From: Hymenobacter jeollabukensis
Lineage (GTDB): Bacteria > Bacteroidota > Bacteroidia > Cytophagales > Hymenobacteraceae
Direction of reading: 5' to 3'
DNA: 64,000 nucleotides
Assembly (NCBI RefSeq): GCF_005771675.1
Contig: NZ_VAJM01000002.1
Coordinates: 372,001-436,000, forward strand
Below, piece by piece: positions 57,839 through 64,000 of the stretch. Position numbers and translations under genes: made by a program. The notes under the pieces are model-generated. The model was not told where the DNA came from. It searched no databases and saw nothing but the letters and a program-made list of their open reading frames with translations. How positions within the stretch are numbered: the stretch's first letter is position 1; each line of letters begins with the position of its first letter.

Positions 57839-60277
57839 TCAGGGCTTAAGCTGCCAGGCGGCCGACACCCGCGGGTGCGGCTGCGTGGGCGAAGTCAGGT
57901 AAATCAGCTCGTTGAGCTGGCCCACGCGCCAGGTTTCCAGCAGGTCGTCGTAGTAATGGGAGCCGGGGTTGCCGCTCTGCCCGCCGGGGAATACGCCGTA
58001 GGCCTTGGGCGCGGGGCCCAGCGCCACCACCATGCGCCAGGAGGGGCCGTTGCGCTCCGTGGTGGCATTCACGATGGCCGCGCCGCCGCCGCAGTCCACG
58101 TCCAGGTGGCCGAAGCCGGGCAGGCGGGCCAGGTGCAGGATGTCGGTGCTTTTCTGGTTGCTCCAGGCCCATTTCGGCCCCAGCGGCCCGAATTTGCGGG
58201 TCAGCGAGTCGGTGGTGAAGCGGAAGCTTTCGAGGGCCAGATCCGTCAAGGCTTCGCGGGCCGACGTCCGGTGGTCATCAATCCAGCGCGAGGTGTCCTC
58301 CTGCATGATCAGGTTGTTGGTCCGGTCGCGGGGCGGGTAGCGCATTTCCAGGCCGGTGGCTTGCAGGCCGAAATCATCCTCCCAAAGACGGCTGACCAAC
58401 TGCGAATACCACAGGTCGAAGATGCTCGGGGCCACGGCGTGCGCGTCGTGAAAGTAGTTCCAGTGGCGTAGCTCGTCGTAGGCGCGCTGTTCGGCGGGCC
58501 GCAGCTGATCCGGATTCACCAGTTCCAGCAGGCGCGGCAGCATCAGCTGGGCGTTCAGGTTCAGATTGTCGGTCTGCAGCAGGCGCAGCGAATCGGGCGT
58601 GGCCCGCGTCATCTGCGCCAGGCGGGTATTGATGCGGTGGCCCCGCTCGTAGCTGGCGAAGTTCCAGCCCAGGTAATACGGGTAGTCGGGCCCGGCCGGA
58701 AACTGGTTGGCCGACGACACGAAGCCGCGCGCCGGGTTTTTCACGTGTGGGTTCTGCACCTGCGGAATCCAGCCCTGCCAGTCGTGCCGCGGGTCGGAGC
58801 CGTCGAGGATGAACTTGCCCTGGTCGCGCCATTTCAGCGGAAACTTGCCGTTGGGCCAGATAGCCACGTCGTTTTGCTTGGAGGCGAAGATGAAGTTCTG
58901 GGCCGGGGCGGCGTAGGTGCTCAGCGCGGCGGCGTAGTCCTGGTAGTTGTGGGCGCGGTTGAGGCGGTAGAAGGTCAGCACCTCGTTGCCGCCCTCGTGG
59001 GCCGTCCAGCGCATGGCGTGGCGCACCGGCGTCTGGGCGTTGAAGGGCTTCTCGTCGTGGTCGTACACCACCGGGCCGTGGTGGGTGTAGAGCACCGTGT
59101 CGAGGCGCTCGGCCTGGCCGCGCACCCGGATGCGCTCCACCACCCGGCGCACCGGCTTCCACTGCCCGTCGTGCCAGTACTGCTGCTTGGTGTTGTCCTT
59201 GAATTTCAACTGGTACCAGTCGAGCACGTCGCCGCCCACGTTGGTCACGCCCCAGGCCACGTCCTGGTTGAAGCCGATGATGATGGTGGGCGCCCCGGGG
59301 ATGGTCACGCCGTACACGTTCACGCCCGGCGCCACCAGCTGCACTTGGTACCAGATGCTGGGCAGATTCAGCTGCAGGTGCGGGTCGTTGGCCAGGATGG
59401 GCAGGCCCGAGGCCGTGCGGCTGCCGCTCAACGCGAAGTTGTTGGAGCCCAAGTCGGCGGCGGGCTCGTTCTGCGGCACCTTGTCCGAGGCCGTGGCGGC
59501 AAACACCTCGGGCACCGGCGGTACTTTCACCGGCGCGTAATCCAGCGGGGTGCCGGCGGGCACTATCGGGTCTTCGCGGGTGGGGTAATCCGGAAACAGG
59601 TCGCGCACCACCGCCGGACCATACTTGCCCAGCACGTTGGAGAGGCGCAAATCGTCGGAGCGGCCGCTCAAATCCCAGGCCATCAGCTGCAAGAGCAGGG
59701 CGCACTTCAGCGGCTTCCACGGCTCGGGTGCGTAGTTCAAGAGCTTGTATTCCAGCGGGTAGTCGCGCGGGCTTAGCTCGCTGATGCGGGCATTGACGCC
59801 GGCCGAGTAGGCCTCCAGCACGGTGCGCGTGGTCGGGTCGGCCATCATCACCGCCAAGGACTTTTCGGCCCCGTGCGGCAGGCCCATGCGGCGCTGAAAC
59901 CGGTCGTACTCCAGGGCCCGCGCCCCCACGATTTCGGAAATGCGCCCGGCCGCCACGTGGGTCTGAAACTCCATTTGCCAGAGCCGGTCCCGCGCCGTGA
60001 GGTAGCCCTGGGCGTAGTACAGGTCGTGGTCGTTCTGGGCGAAGATGTGCGGCACGCGGTGGTCATCGAAGCGCACCTGCACCGGCTGCTGCAGGCCGGG
60101 CAGCGTGAGGGTTTGCTCGCGGGCGAAGTCGCCGGGGGCTTCGCCGTTGCGCCAGAAGCCCTGAAACGGGCTCAGAAAGCGCCCGAAGGCCGGAATTTCG
60201 CCGTGGTTGGTATCGAGCACCCACACCAGCACCCCGGTAGTGAGCAGAGCCAGCACGGCCCGGACGTAACGCAGCAT
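57839..60277 (-). CDS. Penicillin acylase family protein (Ntn hydrolase)
   Basis: An 812-residue protein. An N-terminal hydrophobic stretch (V-R-A-V-L-A-L-L-T-T-G-V-L-V-W-V) is a signal or anchor. The alpha-subunit part has D-D-H-R-V-P-H-I-F-A and A-Q-G-Y-L-T-A-R-D-R-L-W-Q-M-E. The autocatalytic Ser278 begins the beta subunit (D-L-G-S-N-N-F-A-L-S-G-S-R-T). Then come L-A-N-D-P-H-L, the I-P-G-A-P-T-I-I-I-G and W-G-V-T-N-V-G-G-D segments and the late N-Y-Y-like C-terminus. Family enzymes hydrolyse acyl amides (beta-lactams, N-acyl homoserine lactones). The natural substrate is unknown. First gene of an operon with the TonB_C protein and a membrane protein. Confidence 0.93.
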   Translation of the reverse strand: MLRYVRAVLALLTTGVLVWVLDTNHGEIPAFGRFLSPFQGFWRNGEAPGDFAREQTLTLPGLQQPVQVRFDDHRVPHIFAQNDHDLYYAQGYLTARDRLWQMEFQTHVAAGRISEIVGARALEYDRFQRRMGLPHGAEKSLAVMMADPTTRTVLEAYSAGVNARISELSPRDYPLEYKLLNYAPEPWKPLKCALLLQLMAWDLSGRSDDLRLSNVLGKYGPAVVRDLFPDYPTREDPIVPAGTPLDYAPVKVPPVPEVFAATASDKVPQNEPAADLGSNNFALSGSRTASGLPILANDPHLQLNLPSIWYQVQLVAPGVNVYGVTIPGAPTIIIGFNQDVAWGVTNVGGDVLDWYQLKFKDNTKQQYWHDGQWKPVRRVVERIRVRGQAERLDTVLYTHHGPVVYDHDEKPFNAQTPVRHAMRWTAHEGGNEVLTFYRLNRAHNYQDYAAALSTYAAPAQNFIFASKQNDVAIWPNGKFPLKWRDQGKFILDGSDPRHDWQGWIPQVQNPHVKNPARGFVSSANQFPAGPDYPYYLGWNFASYERGHRINTRLAQMTRATPDSLRLLQTDNLNLNAQLMLPRLLELVNPDQLRPAEQRAYDELRHWNYFHDAHAVAPSIFDLWYSQLVSRLWEDDFGLQATGLEMRYPPRDRTNNLIMQEDTSRWIDDHRTSAREALTDLALESFRFTTDSLTRKFGPLGPKWAWSNQKSTDILHLARLPGFGHLDVDCGGGAAIVNATTERNGPSWRMVVALGPAPKAYGVFPGGQSGNPGSHYYDDLLETWRVGQLNELIYLTSPTQPHPRVSAAWQLKP

Positions 60278-60320
60278 AGAACAAAAGGGAAGTCAGCCGC
60301 TACAACATCCGACAAAAAAA

Positions 60321-60358
60321 CGCGGCGCGCAAACCCCGGCCGGGGTTTGCGCGCCGCG
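60321..60358 (-). terminator. Rho-independent terminator (38-bp palindrome)
   Basis: A continuous palindrome with arms CGCGGCGCGCAAACCCCGG and its complement, followed on the minus strand by T7. It ends the barrel gene at 60378. Confidence 0.8.
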
Positions 60359-60377
60359 CACCGGTCGAGGCGCCGGC

Positions 60378-61013
60378 TTAGCGCTTGCCCGCGGGCAGCA
60401 GAAAGTTGATGCCGATGCGGCCGTCTAGCTTGCCCGAGTTGCCGCCCGGCGCGTAGGTGCGCCGGTACCCCGCGCTGACCTCCAGCGCCGTGCGCGGGCT
60501 GATGAAGTAGCTGTAGCCCACCGCCGCCCGGGCGCCGAATGACATGAAGCGCTGCGGATTGCTGAGGCGCCCCTGCTCGGTTTCGTACCGTTCCAGCACC
60601 CAGTTGTGCTGGGCGAACAGGCTGGCTTCGGCGAACAGGCGGTGCCGGCCCCCGCCCAGGAAGTAATAGCGGGCAAACGGCGTGACGCCCGCCGACCAGT
60701 TTTGGCGCGAATACCCGATGGTGCCGTACCCGACGGTCGACGTCCAGGGCGCATAGTAGTAGCCGGTGAAGGTAGATTGGGAGCGGCCGTGGCCGACCTG
60801 CGCGCCCACGCCCACCAGCAGGTTGTCGGCCACGAAGCGGCCCACCGTGGGCGTTAGCGTGCCTGAGAACTGCCGAAAACCGTCGGTAGCCCGGCCGTAA
60901 CTCAGGTTGCCGGCCGACAGACCGATGAGTGTAGTGCCACGCTCGGTTTGGGCATGGGCCGAGCCGCCGGCCAGCCCTACCAGGCCCGCCAGGAGTAACA
61001 AGTGTTTAGTCAT
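60378..61013 (-). CDS. Outer-membrane barrel paralogue 1
   Basis: A 211-residue protein, MTKHLLLLAGLVGLAGGSAH as signal (cleaved near AHAQ), then TERGTTLIGLSAGNLSYGRA. Strand pairs follow (LTPTVGRFVADNLLVGVGAQ, W-S-A-G-V-T-P-F-A-R-Y-Y-F, H-R-L-F-A-E-A-S-L-F, F-G-A-R-A-A-V-G-Y-S-Y-F-I-S-P, T-A-L-E-V-S-A-G-Y-R) with a terminal strand G-R-I-G-I-N-F-L-L. This is a small OmpW/PorT-like barrel. The opening T-E-R-G-x-x-L-x-G-x-S-x-G-x-L-x-Y is shared with the two neighbours to the right. Last of three tandem same-strand paralogues. Confidence 0.83.
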   Translation of the reverse strand: MTKHLLLLAGLVGLAGGSAHAQTERGTTLIGLSAGNLSYGRATDGFRQFSGTLTPTVGRFVADNLLVGVGAQVGHGRSQSTFTGYYYAPWTSTVGYGTIGYSRQNWSAGVTPFARYYFLGGGRHRLFAEASLFAQHNWVLERYETEQGRLSNPQRFMSFGARAAVGYSYFISPRTALEVSAGYRRTYAPGGNSGKLDGRIGINFLLPAGKR

Positions 61014-61165
61014 AAGAAGGGGAGGGAAATAACAACGGCTGCGCCGCTTTATACCGGAGGCCTGGGGGCGGTTTATAGTTGCAAGCCCGCAGCGTGATGT
61101 CCGAAAACTGGCGTTTCGGGGCGCGGCTTGGCACTTGGTGTCAGCCGGCCCCTGATACCAAAAAA

Positions 61166-61202
61166 CGCCGCGCTACCCCGGTTTAGCAGGGGTAGCGCGG
61201 CG
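61166..61202 (-). terminator. Rho-independent terminator
   Basis: CGCCGCGCTACCCC pairs with GGGGTAGCGCGGCG, then TTTTTTGG on the minus strand. It ends barrel paralogue 2. Confidence 0.85.
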
Positions 61203-61223
61203 CATAGGCTGGCCAGGCGTGCT

Positions 61224-61847
61224 TTATGGCGTACCGGTGCCGCCCGACGGCAGGAACACGCTCAGGCCCAGGTGTACGTCCACCGTACCCCGGCTGTGGT
61301 TACTGAGGTAGGAGTACTGGTTGTTGCGCCGGTAGCCCAGCGTGGCTTCCAGCGCCACGCTGGGCGCCAGGAAGTAGTTGTAGCCGGCCCCGGCAAACCA
61401 GCCTTTAATGGTTTCATTATAGCGGGTTTCATTGATGGTAAGGCCGTTTTCGCGCCGCGCGCCGCTGTTGTTGTAGCGCGTTATTTCCCCGCTGAGATGA
61501 GCAAACAGTTTGTGCTTGCTGGCATCGACGAAGTAATAGCGCGCAAAGGGCGCCAGCCCGTAGCTCCAGCTGCGGGCAATGCTGACAACCGGGCCGTCGG
61601 CCCCCGAGTAAGTGGTTCGGTCGCGGCTGTAGCTGAACGGGAGACCGGTGCCCACCGCCAGCCGGTCGACCACGAACCAGCCGACGCTGGGGTATACGGC
61701 GGCCGTGAACGAGTTGTCTTTGTCGGCGTAGCTGGTGTAGTTCAGGTTGCCCACCGACACGCCCAGCAGCTTGGCGCCACGCTCGGTCTGGGCCCGGGCC
61801 GGCAGCGCCAGGGAAGCGGCGGCCAGTAATAGTAGGTATTTGTGCAT
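61224..61847 (-). CDS. Outer-membrane barrel paralogue 2
   Basis: A 207-residue protein, MHKYLLLLAAASLALPARAQ as signal; a longer frame upstream overlaps paralogue 3 and is excluded. The mature start is T-E-R-G-A-K-L-L-G-V-S-V-G-N-L-N-Y. Strands include Y-P-S-V-G-W-F-V-V-D-R-L-A-V-G-T-G-L, G-L-A-P-F-A-R-Y-Y-F-V-D, L-F-A-H-L-S-G-E-I and N-Y-F-L-A-P-S-V-A-L-E-A-T-L-G-Y-R-R-N-N, ending D-V-H-L-G-L-S-V-F-L. The lipid-facing aromatics at strand ends fit a barrel. Starts 20 bases after the stop of paralogue 3. Confidence 0.83.
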   Translation of the reverse strand: MHKYLLLLAAASLALPARAQTERGAKLLGVSVGNLNYTSYADKDNSFTAAVYPSVGWFVVDRLAVGTGLPFSYSRDRTTYSGADGPVVSIARSWSYGLAPFARYYFVDASKHKLFAHLSGEITRYNNSGARRENGLTINETRYNETIKGWFAGAGYNYFLAPSVALEATLGYRRNNQYSYLSNHSRGTVDVHLGLSVFLPSGGTGTP

Positions 61848-61866
61848 CGTATTGAAAAATAAAGCG

Positions 61867-62466
61867 TTAGTTGTCGACCGCGGGCAGAAATACACTGAAG
61901 CCGACGCGCACATCGACCATGTTGCGCGGATGCAAAATCCGGTCATACGCCACGCGGTAATAGCCCGCCGAGGCCTCCAGCGCCGCGTTGGGCGTCAGGA
62001 AGAAGCTGTAGCCCACGGCGCCATGGTAGCCGTAGGTACCCGTGTTGCGCGTGTAATAATCCTCCGGACGCGGACCGCTGACTAGGCGGTAGTCCAGGCT
62101 ACGGTAGTGGGTTACTCCTATATCGACCCCAGCTTCCCCGAACACGCGGTGCCGGCCGCTGCCCGGCAGGTAGTAGCGGACAAAAGGCGCCAGGCCGTAG
62201 CCTAACTCGCGGTAGTATTGAATGCCGTTCGACCGCTGCCGGCCGTAATGCAGGTTCAGGCCGGCCCCCAGAGCCAGATTATCGGCCAGAAAGTACGCCG
62301 CCGAGGGGTGTAGCGCCGCCGAAAAGGTCGAGCCCGAGTATTTGGCTCGGCTGTAGCTCAGGTCGCCCAACGAGACGCCCAGCAGTTTGGCCCCGCGCTC
62401 GGTCTGGGCCTGGGCAGCGGGCAGCAGCAGACCGCAGGCGGCCAGTGCTAATAAGGGTTTTCGCAT
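61867..62466 (-). CDS. Outer-membrane barrel paralogue 3
   Basis: A 199-residue protein starting MRKPLLALAACGLLLPAAQA, then Q-T-E-R-G-A-K-L-L-G-V-S-L-G-D-L-S-Y-S-R-A. Strands are A-L-H-P-S-A-A-Y-F-L-A-D-N-L-A-L-G-A-G-L-N, ELGYGLAPFVRYYLPGSGRH, R-V-F-G-E-A-G-V-D-I-G, G-A-V-G-Y-S-F-F-L-T-P-N-A-A-L-E-A-S-A-G-Y-Y and a final V-R-V-G-F-S-V-F-L. First gene of the tandem. The internal strand L-A-P-F-(V/A)-R-Y-Y and the x-F-L-x-P-(N/S)-x-A-L-E block are shared by all three copies, which shows gene duplication. Confidence 0.83.
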   Translation of the reverse strand: MRKPLLALAACGLLLPAAQAQTERGAKLLGVSLGDLSYSRAKYSGSTFSAALHPSAAYFLADNLALGAGLNLHYGRQRSNGIQYYRELGYGLAPFVRYYLPGSGRHRVFGEAGVDIGVTHYRSLDYRLVSGPRPEDYYTRNTGTYGYHGAVGYSFFLTPNAALEASAGYYRVAYDRILHPRNMVDVRVGFSVFLPAVDN

Positions 62467-62569
62467 ACCGGATGAAAACGGATGAGGATAGAAAAAGCGG
62501 TTCCATAAACTGCCGGAAGGCAGCCGCTATTGCCTGGAGCCAGCTCCGAAAATAAAGGTTGCAACCAAA

Positions 62570-62600
62570 AACGCCCCGGCTGCCGGGCAGTCGGGGCGTT
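62570..62600 (-). terminator. Rho-independent terminator of rlpA
   Basis: AACGCCCCG pairs with CGGGGCGTT, then TTTTTGG on the minus strand. Confidence 0.8.
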
Positions 62601-62627
62601 CAGGAATAAGGTGCTGGCCGGGAGGCG

Positions 62628-63380
62628 TTATAAATTCTCCGCCTGGCGCACGAGGCCGTTGATACCTCGATTCTGCAGGCGCTGCCACACGTCGTCGGCC
62701 ACGCTGCGGGGCATGCGCTGACCCACGATGACGCGGTTGAGCGGGCGGCCGTTCACGTTGTCCTGGCGCACGGCCACGGGCAGTTGCGCGTCGAGCGACT
62801 TGATCTGGGCCATCAGGGCTTCGGCGTTGCGCAGCTCGCCGAAAGTGCCGGCCTGTACCACGTAGGTGGCTTCGGTTTCGGGCGTGGTTTCGGTCACGGC
62901 TACGTCAGTAGCCTCAGGCTCGGGCACCGTCACGGTGCCGGCCACCGGGCCGAGGGGCGTATCATCGGGCACGATTTCGGCCACGACGCCCAGGGCGCCC
63001 ATACGCACGATGTCGAGTGGGCGGGCGGCAATTTCCGACAGATCCAGGATGCGCTGGTGACGGTACGGGCCGCGGTCGGTTACTTCCACCACCACGGCTT
63101 TGCCGTTGCTGGGGTTGGTCACGCGCAGCTTGGTGCCGAAGGGCAGGGTCTTGTGCGCGCAGGTGTACTTGTTGCGGTCGAAGCGGGTGCCGCTGCTGGT
63201 GCGGTGGCCCTGATGCTCGCGGCCGTACCAGGAGGCGCGGCCCCGGAGCACGGCGCCCTTAGAGGCCGTGGCAGTGGGCGTATCGTCGGCGAAGGAGGAC
63301 AGCGAGGTGGCTACCAGCAGCAGGGCCGTCAGCCACATCATCAGCAAGCCCGAGAGGTTCTGTCGTTGTTTAAACTTCAT
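62628..63380 (-). CDS. rlpA: RlpA-like septal lytic transglycosylase with SPOR domain
   Basis: A 250-residue exported protein (hydrophobic segment L-M-M-W-L-T-A-L-L-L-V-A near residues 13-25). The double-psi barrel domain at about 45-140 has GRASWYGREHQGHRTSSGTR, F-D-R-N-K-Y-T-C-A-H-K-T-L-P-F-G-T-K-L-R-V-T-N and V-E-V-T-D-R-G-P-Y. It includes the catalytic-type Asp of the D-R-G-P motif and the His of C-A-H. A Thr/Glu/Pro linker leads to a C-terminal SPOR domain (about 171-245, Y-V-V-Q-A-G-T-F) that binds denuded glycan at the division septum. RlpA cleaves such strands. It is not a lipoprotein here (no lipobox). Confidence 0.93.
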   Translation of the reverse strand: MKFKQRQNLSGLLMMWLTALLLVATSLSSFADDTPTATASKGAVLRGRASWYGREHQGHRTSSGTRFDRNKYTCAHKTLPFGTKLRVTNPSNGKAVVVEVTDRGPYRHQRILDLSEIAARPLDIVRMGALGVVAEIVPDDTPLGPVAGTVTVPEPEATDVAVTETTPETEATYVVQAGTFGELRNAEALMAQIKSLDAQLPVAVRQDNVNGRPLNRVIVGQRMPRSVADDVWQRLQNRGINGLVRQAENL

Positions 63381-63405
63381 TCATTCTCTGCTATTGTGAA
63401 CAGGC

Positions 63406-63439
63406 CAAATCTATTAGCCTATCCGAAATACAATCCAAA
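63406..63439 (-). promoter_or_regulatory. Promoter of rlpA
   Basis: On the minus strand the -7 box is TAGATTTG (63413-63406), an exact match to TAnnTTTG, with TTTG or TTG -33 candidates at 63439-63436 and 63433-63431. It lies 26 bp upstream of the rlpA ATG. The rest of 63440-63726 is AT-rich with no gene I can support; it should also hold the promoter for the DUF72 gene. Confidence 0.6.
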
Positions 63440-63726
63440 CCAGAAGCCCGGCTTGCTGTCAATATAGATTAAAAATTGTGCTTTACCTGTAAAATTTGCA
63501 TTAGCCCTAACTCGGCCATTGGCGCAAAATCCATGATTGTGTTTCCTGAAGGGTACGTTTGGATTCTATATAGACGAAACCGGGTGGCGGGCGGAAATAA
63601 GATTATCCGCCGCTGAAAAAAAATGCCGAGCTGGCTCCGCCTTTTGTCCAAGTGCCGGTTGCAGGAGTGAAAAATAATGCTTAAGCAACTAGTAGCCCCG
63701 GCCGACGCCTTCTCGTAAGTTTACCC

Positions 63727-64000
63727 ATGGATTTTGGCCGACTTCCGGACGTGCGCGGCATCGACTTTCGCCTGCCGCCCGACCACCCCGACACCGCCGC
63801 CCTGCTGGCCCGCCTCGCCCCACCCGCTGCGCCGGCGCCCATCTGGGTTGGCTGCCCCACCTGGACCAACAAAGCCTGGCTGGGCAGCTGGTACCCGCTG
63901 GGGCTGCGCGAAGACCAGCAGCTGCAGTACTACGCCCGGCAGTTCAACTCGCTGGAAGTCAATGTGACGCACTACCGCATTCCCGATGCCGAGATGGTGC
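63727..64000 (+). CDS. DUF72 protein, 5' part (runs off window)
   Basis: The frame from the ATG at 63727 is open to the window end (91 complete codons). It reads MDFGRLPDVRGIDFRLPPDH, then I-W-V-G-C-P-T-W-T-N-K-A-W-L-G-S-W-Y-P, L-Q-Y-Y-A-R-Q-F-N-S-L-E-V-N-V-T-H-Y-R-I-P. The G-C-x-x-W-x-x-x-x-W-x-G-x-x-Y-P and F-N-x-x-E-x-N-x-T-x-Y-R-x-P patterns define DUF72, a TIM-barrel family of unknown function (about 240-300 residues). About two-thirds of the gene is missing. It begins about 350 bp from the divergent rlpA. Confidence 0.85.
   Translation, partial: MDFGRLPDVRGIDFRLPPDHPDTAALLARLAPPAAPAPIWVGCPTWTNKAWLGSWYPLGLREDQQLQYYARQFNSLEVNVTHYRIPDAEMV

Noticed and set aside
63469-63651. 60-codon minus ORF between rlpA and the DUF72 gene
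   Set aside because: Lies in an AT-rich promoter region, with no recognisable features.

Overview
The window looks like chromosome of a high-GC member of the Bacteroidetes, most likely Hymenobacter or a close relative (Cytophagales). The reasons are the Bacteroidetes-type -7 box TAnnTTTG seen before some genes, the general lack of Shine-Dalgarno sequences, several GTG/TTG starts, many small secreted or lipobox-bearing proteins, PorT-like outer-membrane barrels, a MoxR/DUF58/BatA/DUF4175/DUF4159 cluster, BlaI/M56-TonB signalling and TonB_C proteins. No tRNA, rRNA, CRISPR array, prophage or intact insertion sequence was seen; the only transposase is a broken IS5-type remnant.

Layout. 0-8 kb: a secreted S74-chaperone protein, the IS remnant, a Rof-like/DUF3592 pair, a Rieske-AIF oxidoreductase, and two related secreted 'GYYDL' proteins around a lipoprotein. 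8-18 kb: uvrA, a TMEM175-like channel, two DUF4142 lipoproteins, and an ECF sigma factor operonic with a membrane protein that fuses an anti-sigma-like N-terminus to a trypsin-like protease. 18-30 kb: on the minus strand, the MoxR-BatA-type operon, interrupted by a barrel protein and an opposite-strand gene, then two more barrels. 30-38.4 kb: two tandem copies of a tldD-tldE pair with signal peptides, separated by a TlpA-like thioredoxin lipoprotein. 38.6-41.1 kb: McrBC. 41.1-41.7 kb: a gene-poor stretch with six 42-bp tandem repeats. 41.7-49.3 kb: a GAF/sigma-54 activator divergent from a tolC-uspA-emrA-emrB efflux operon that probably starts at a sigma-54 promoter. 49.5-53.4 kb: two paralogous lipoproteins around a cysteine-dioxygenase-like protein. 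53.5-55.3 kb: BlaI plus M56-TonB with a clear operator. 55.6-63.4 kb: alpha/beta hydrolase, penicillin acylase with a TonB_C protein and a membrane protein, three tandem barrel paralogues, and RlpA. A DUF72 gene runs off the right edge.

The most unusual signal is in the gaps. A family of degenerate inverted repeats, built of short GGTGAAAT-like units around a GGTGAGT..GACGTTC core, fills the intercistronic gaps of the efflux operon and the MoxR-DUF58 gap from stop codon to next start. It even supplies last codons of the upstream genes. A sister family built on AATGTGG units fills both tldD-tldE gaps. In the emrA-emrB gap an antisense four-helix-bundle (S23/Avd-like) gene is lodged inside one such repeat and is flanked by a 15-bp direct duplication.

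Starts were chosen by signal peptide or family N-terminus, so several are inferred rather than proven. All family assignments are from reading motifs, with no database search.
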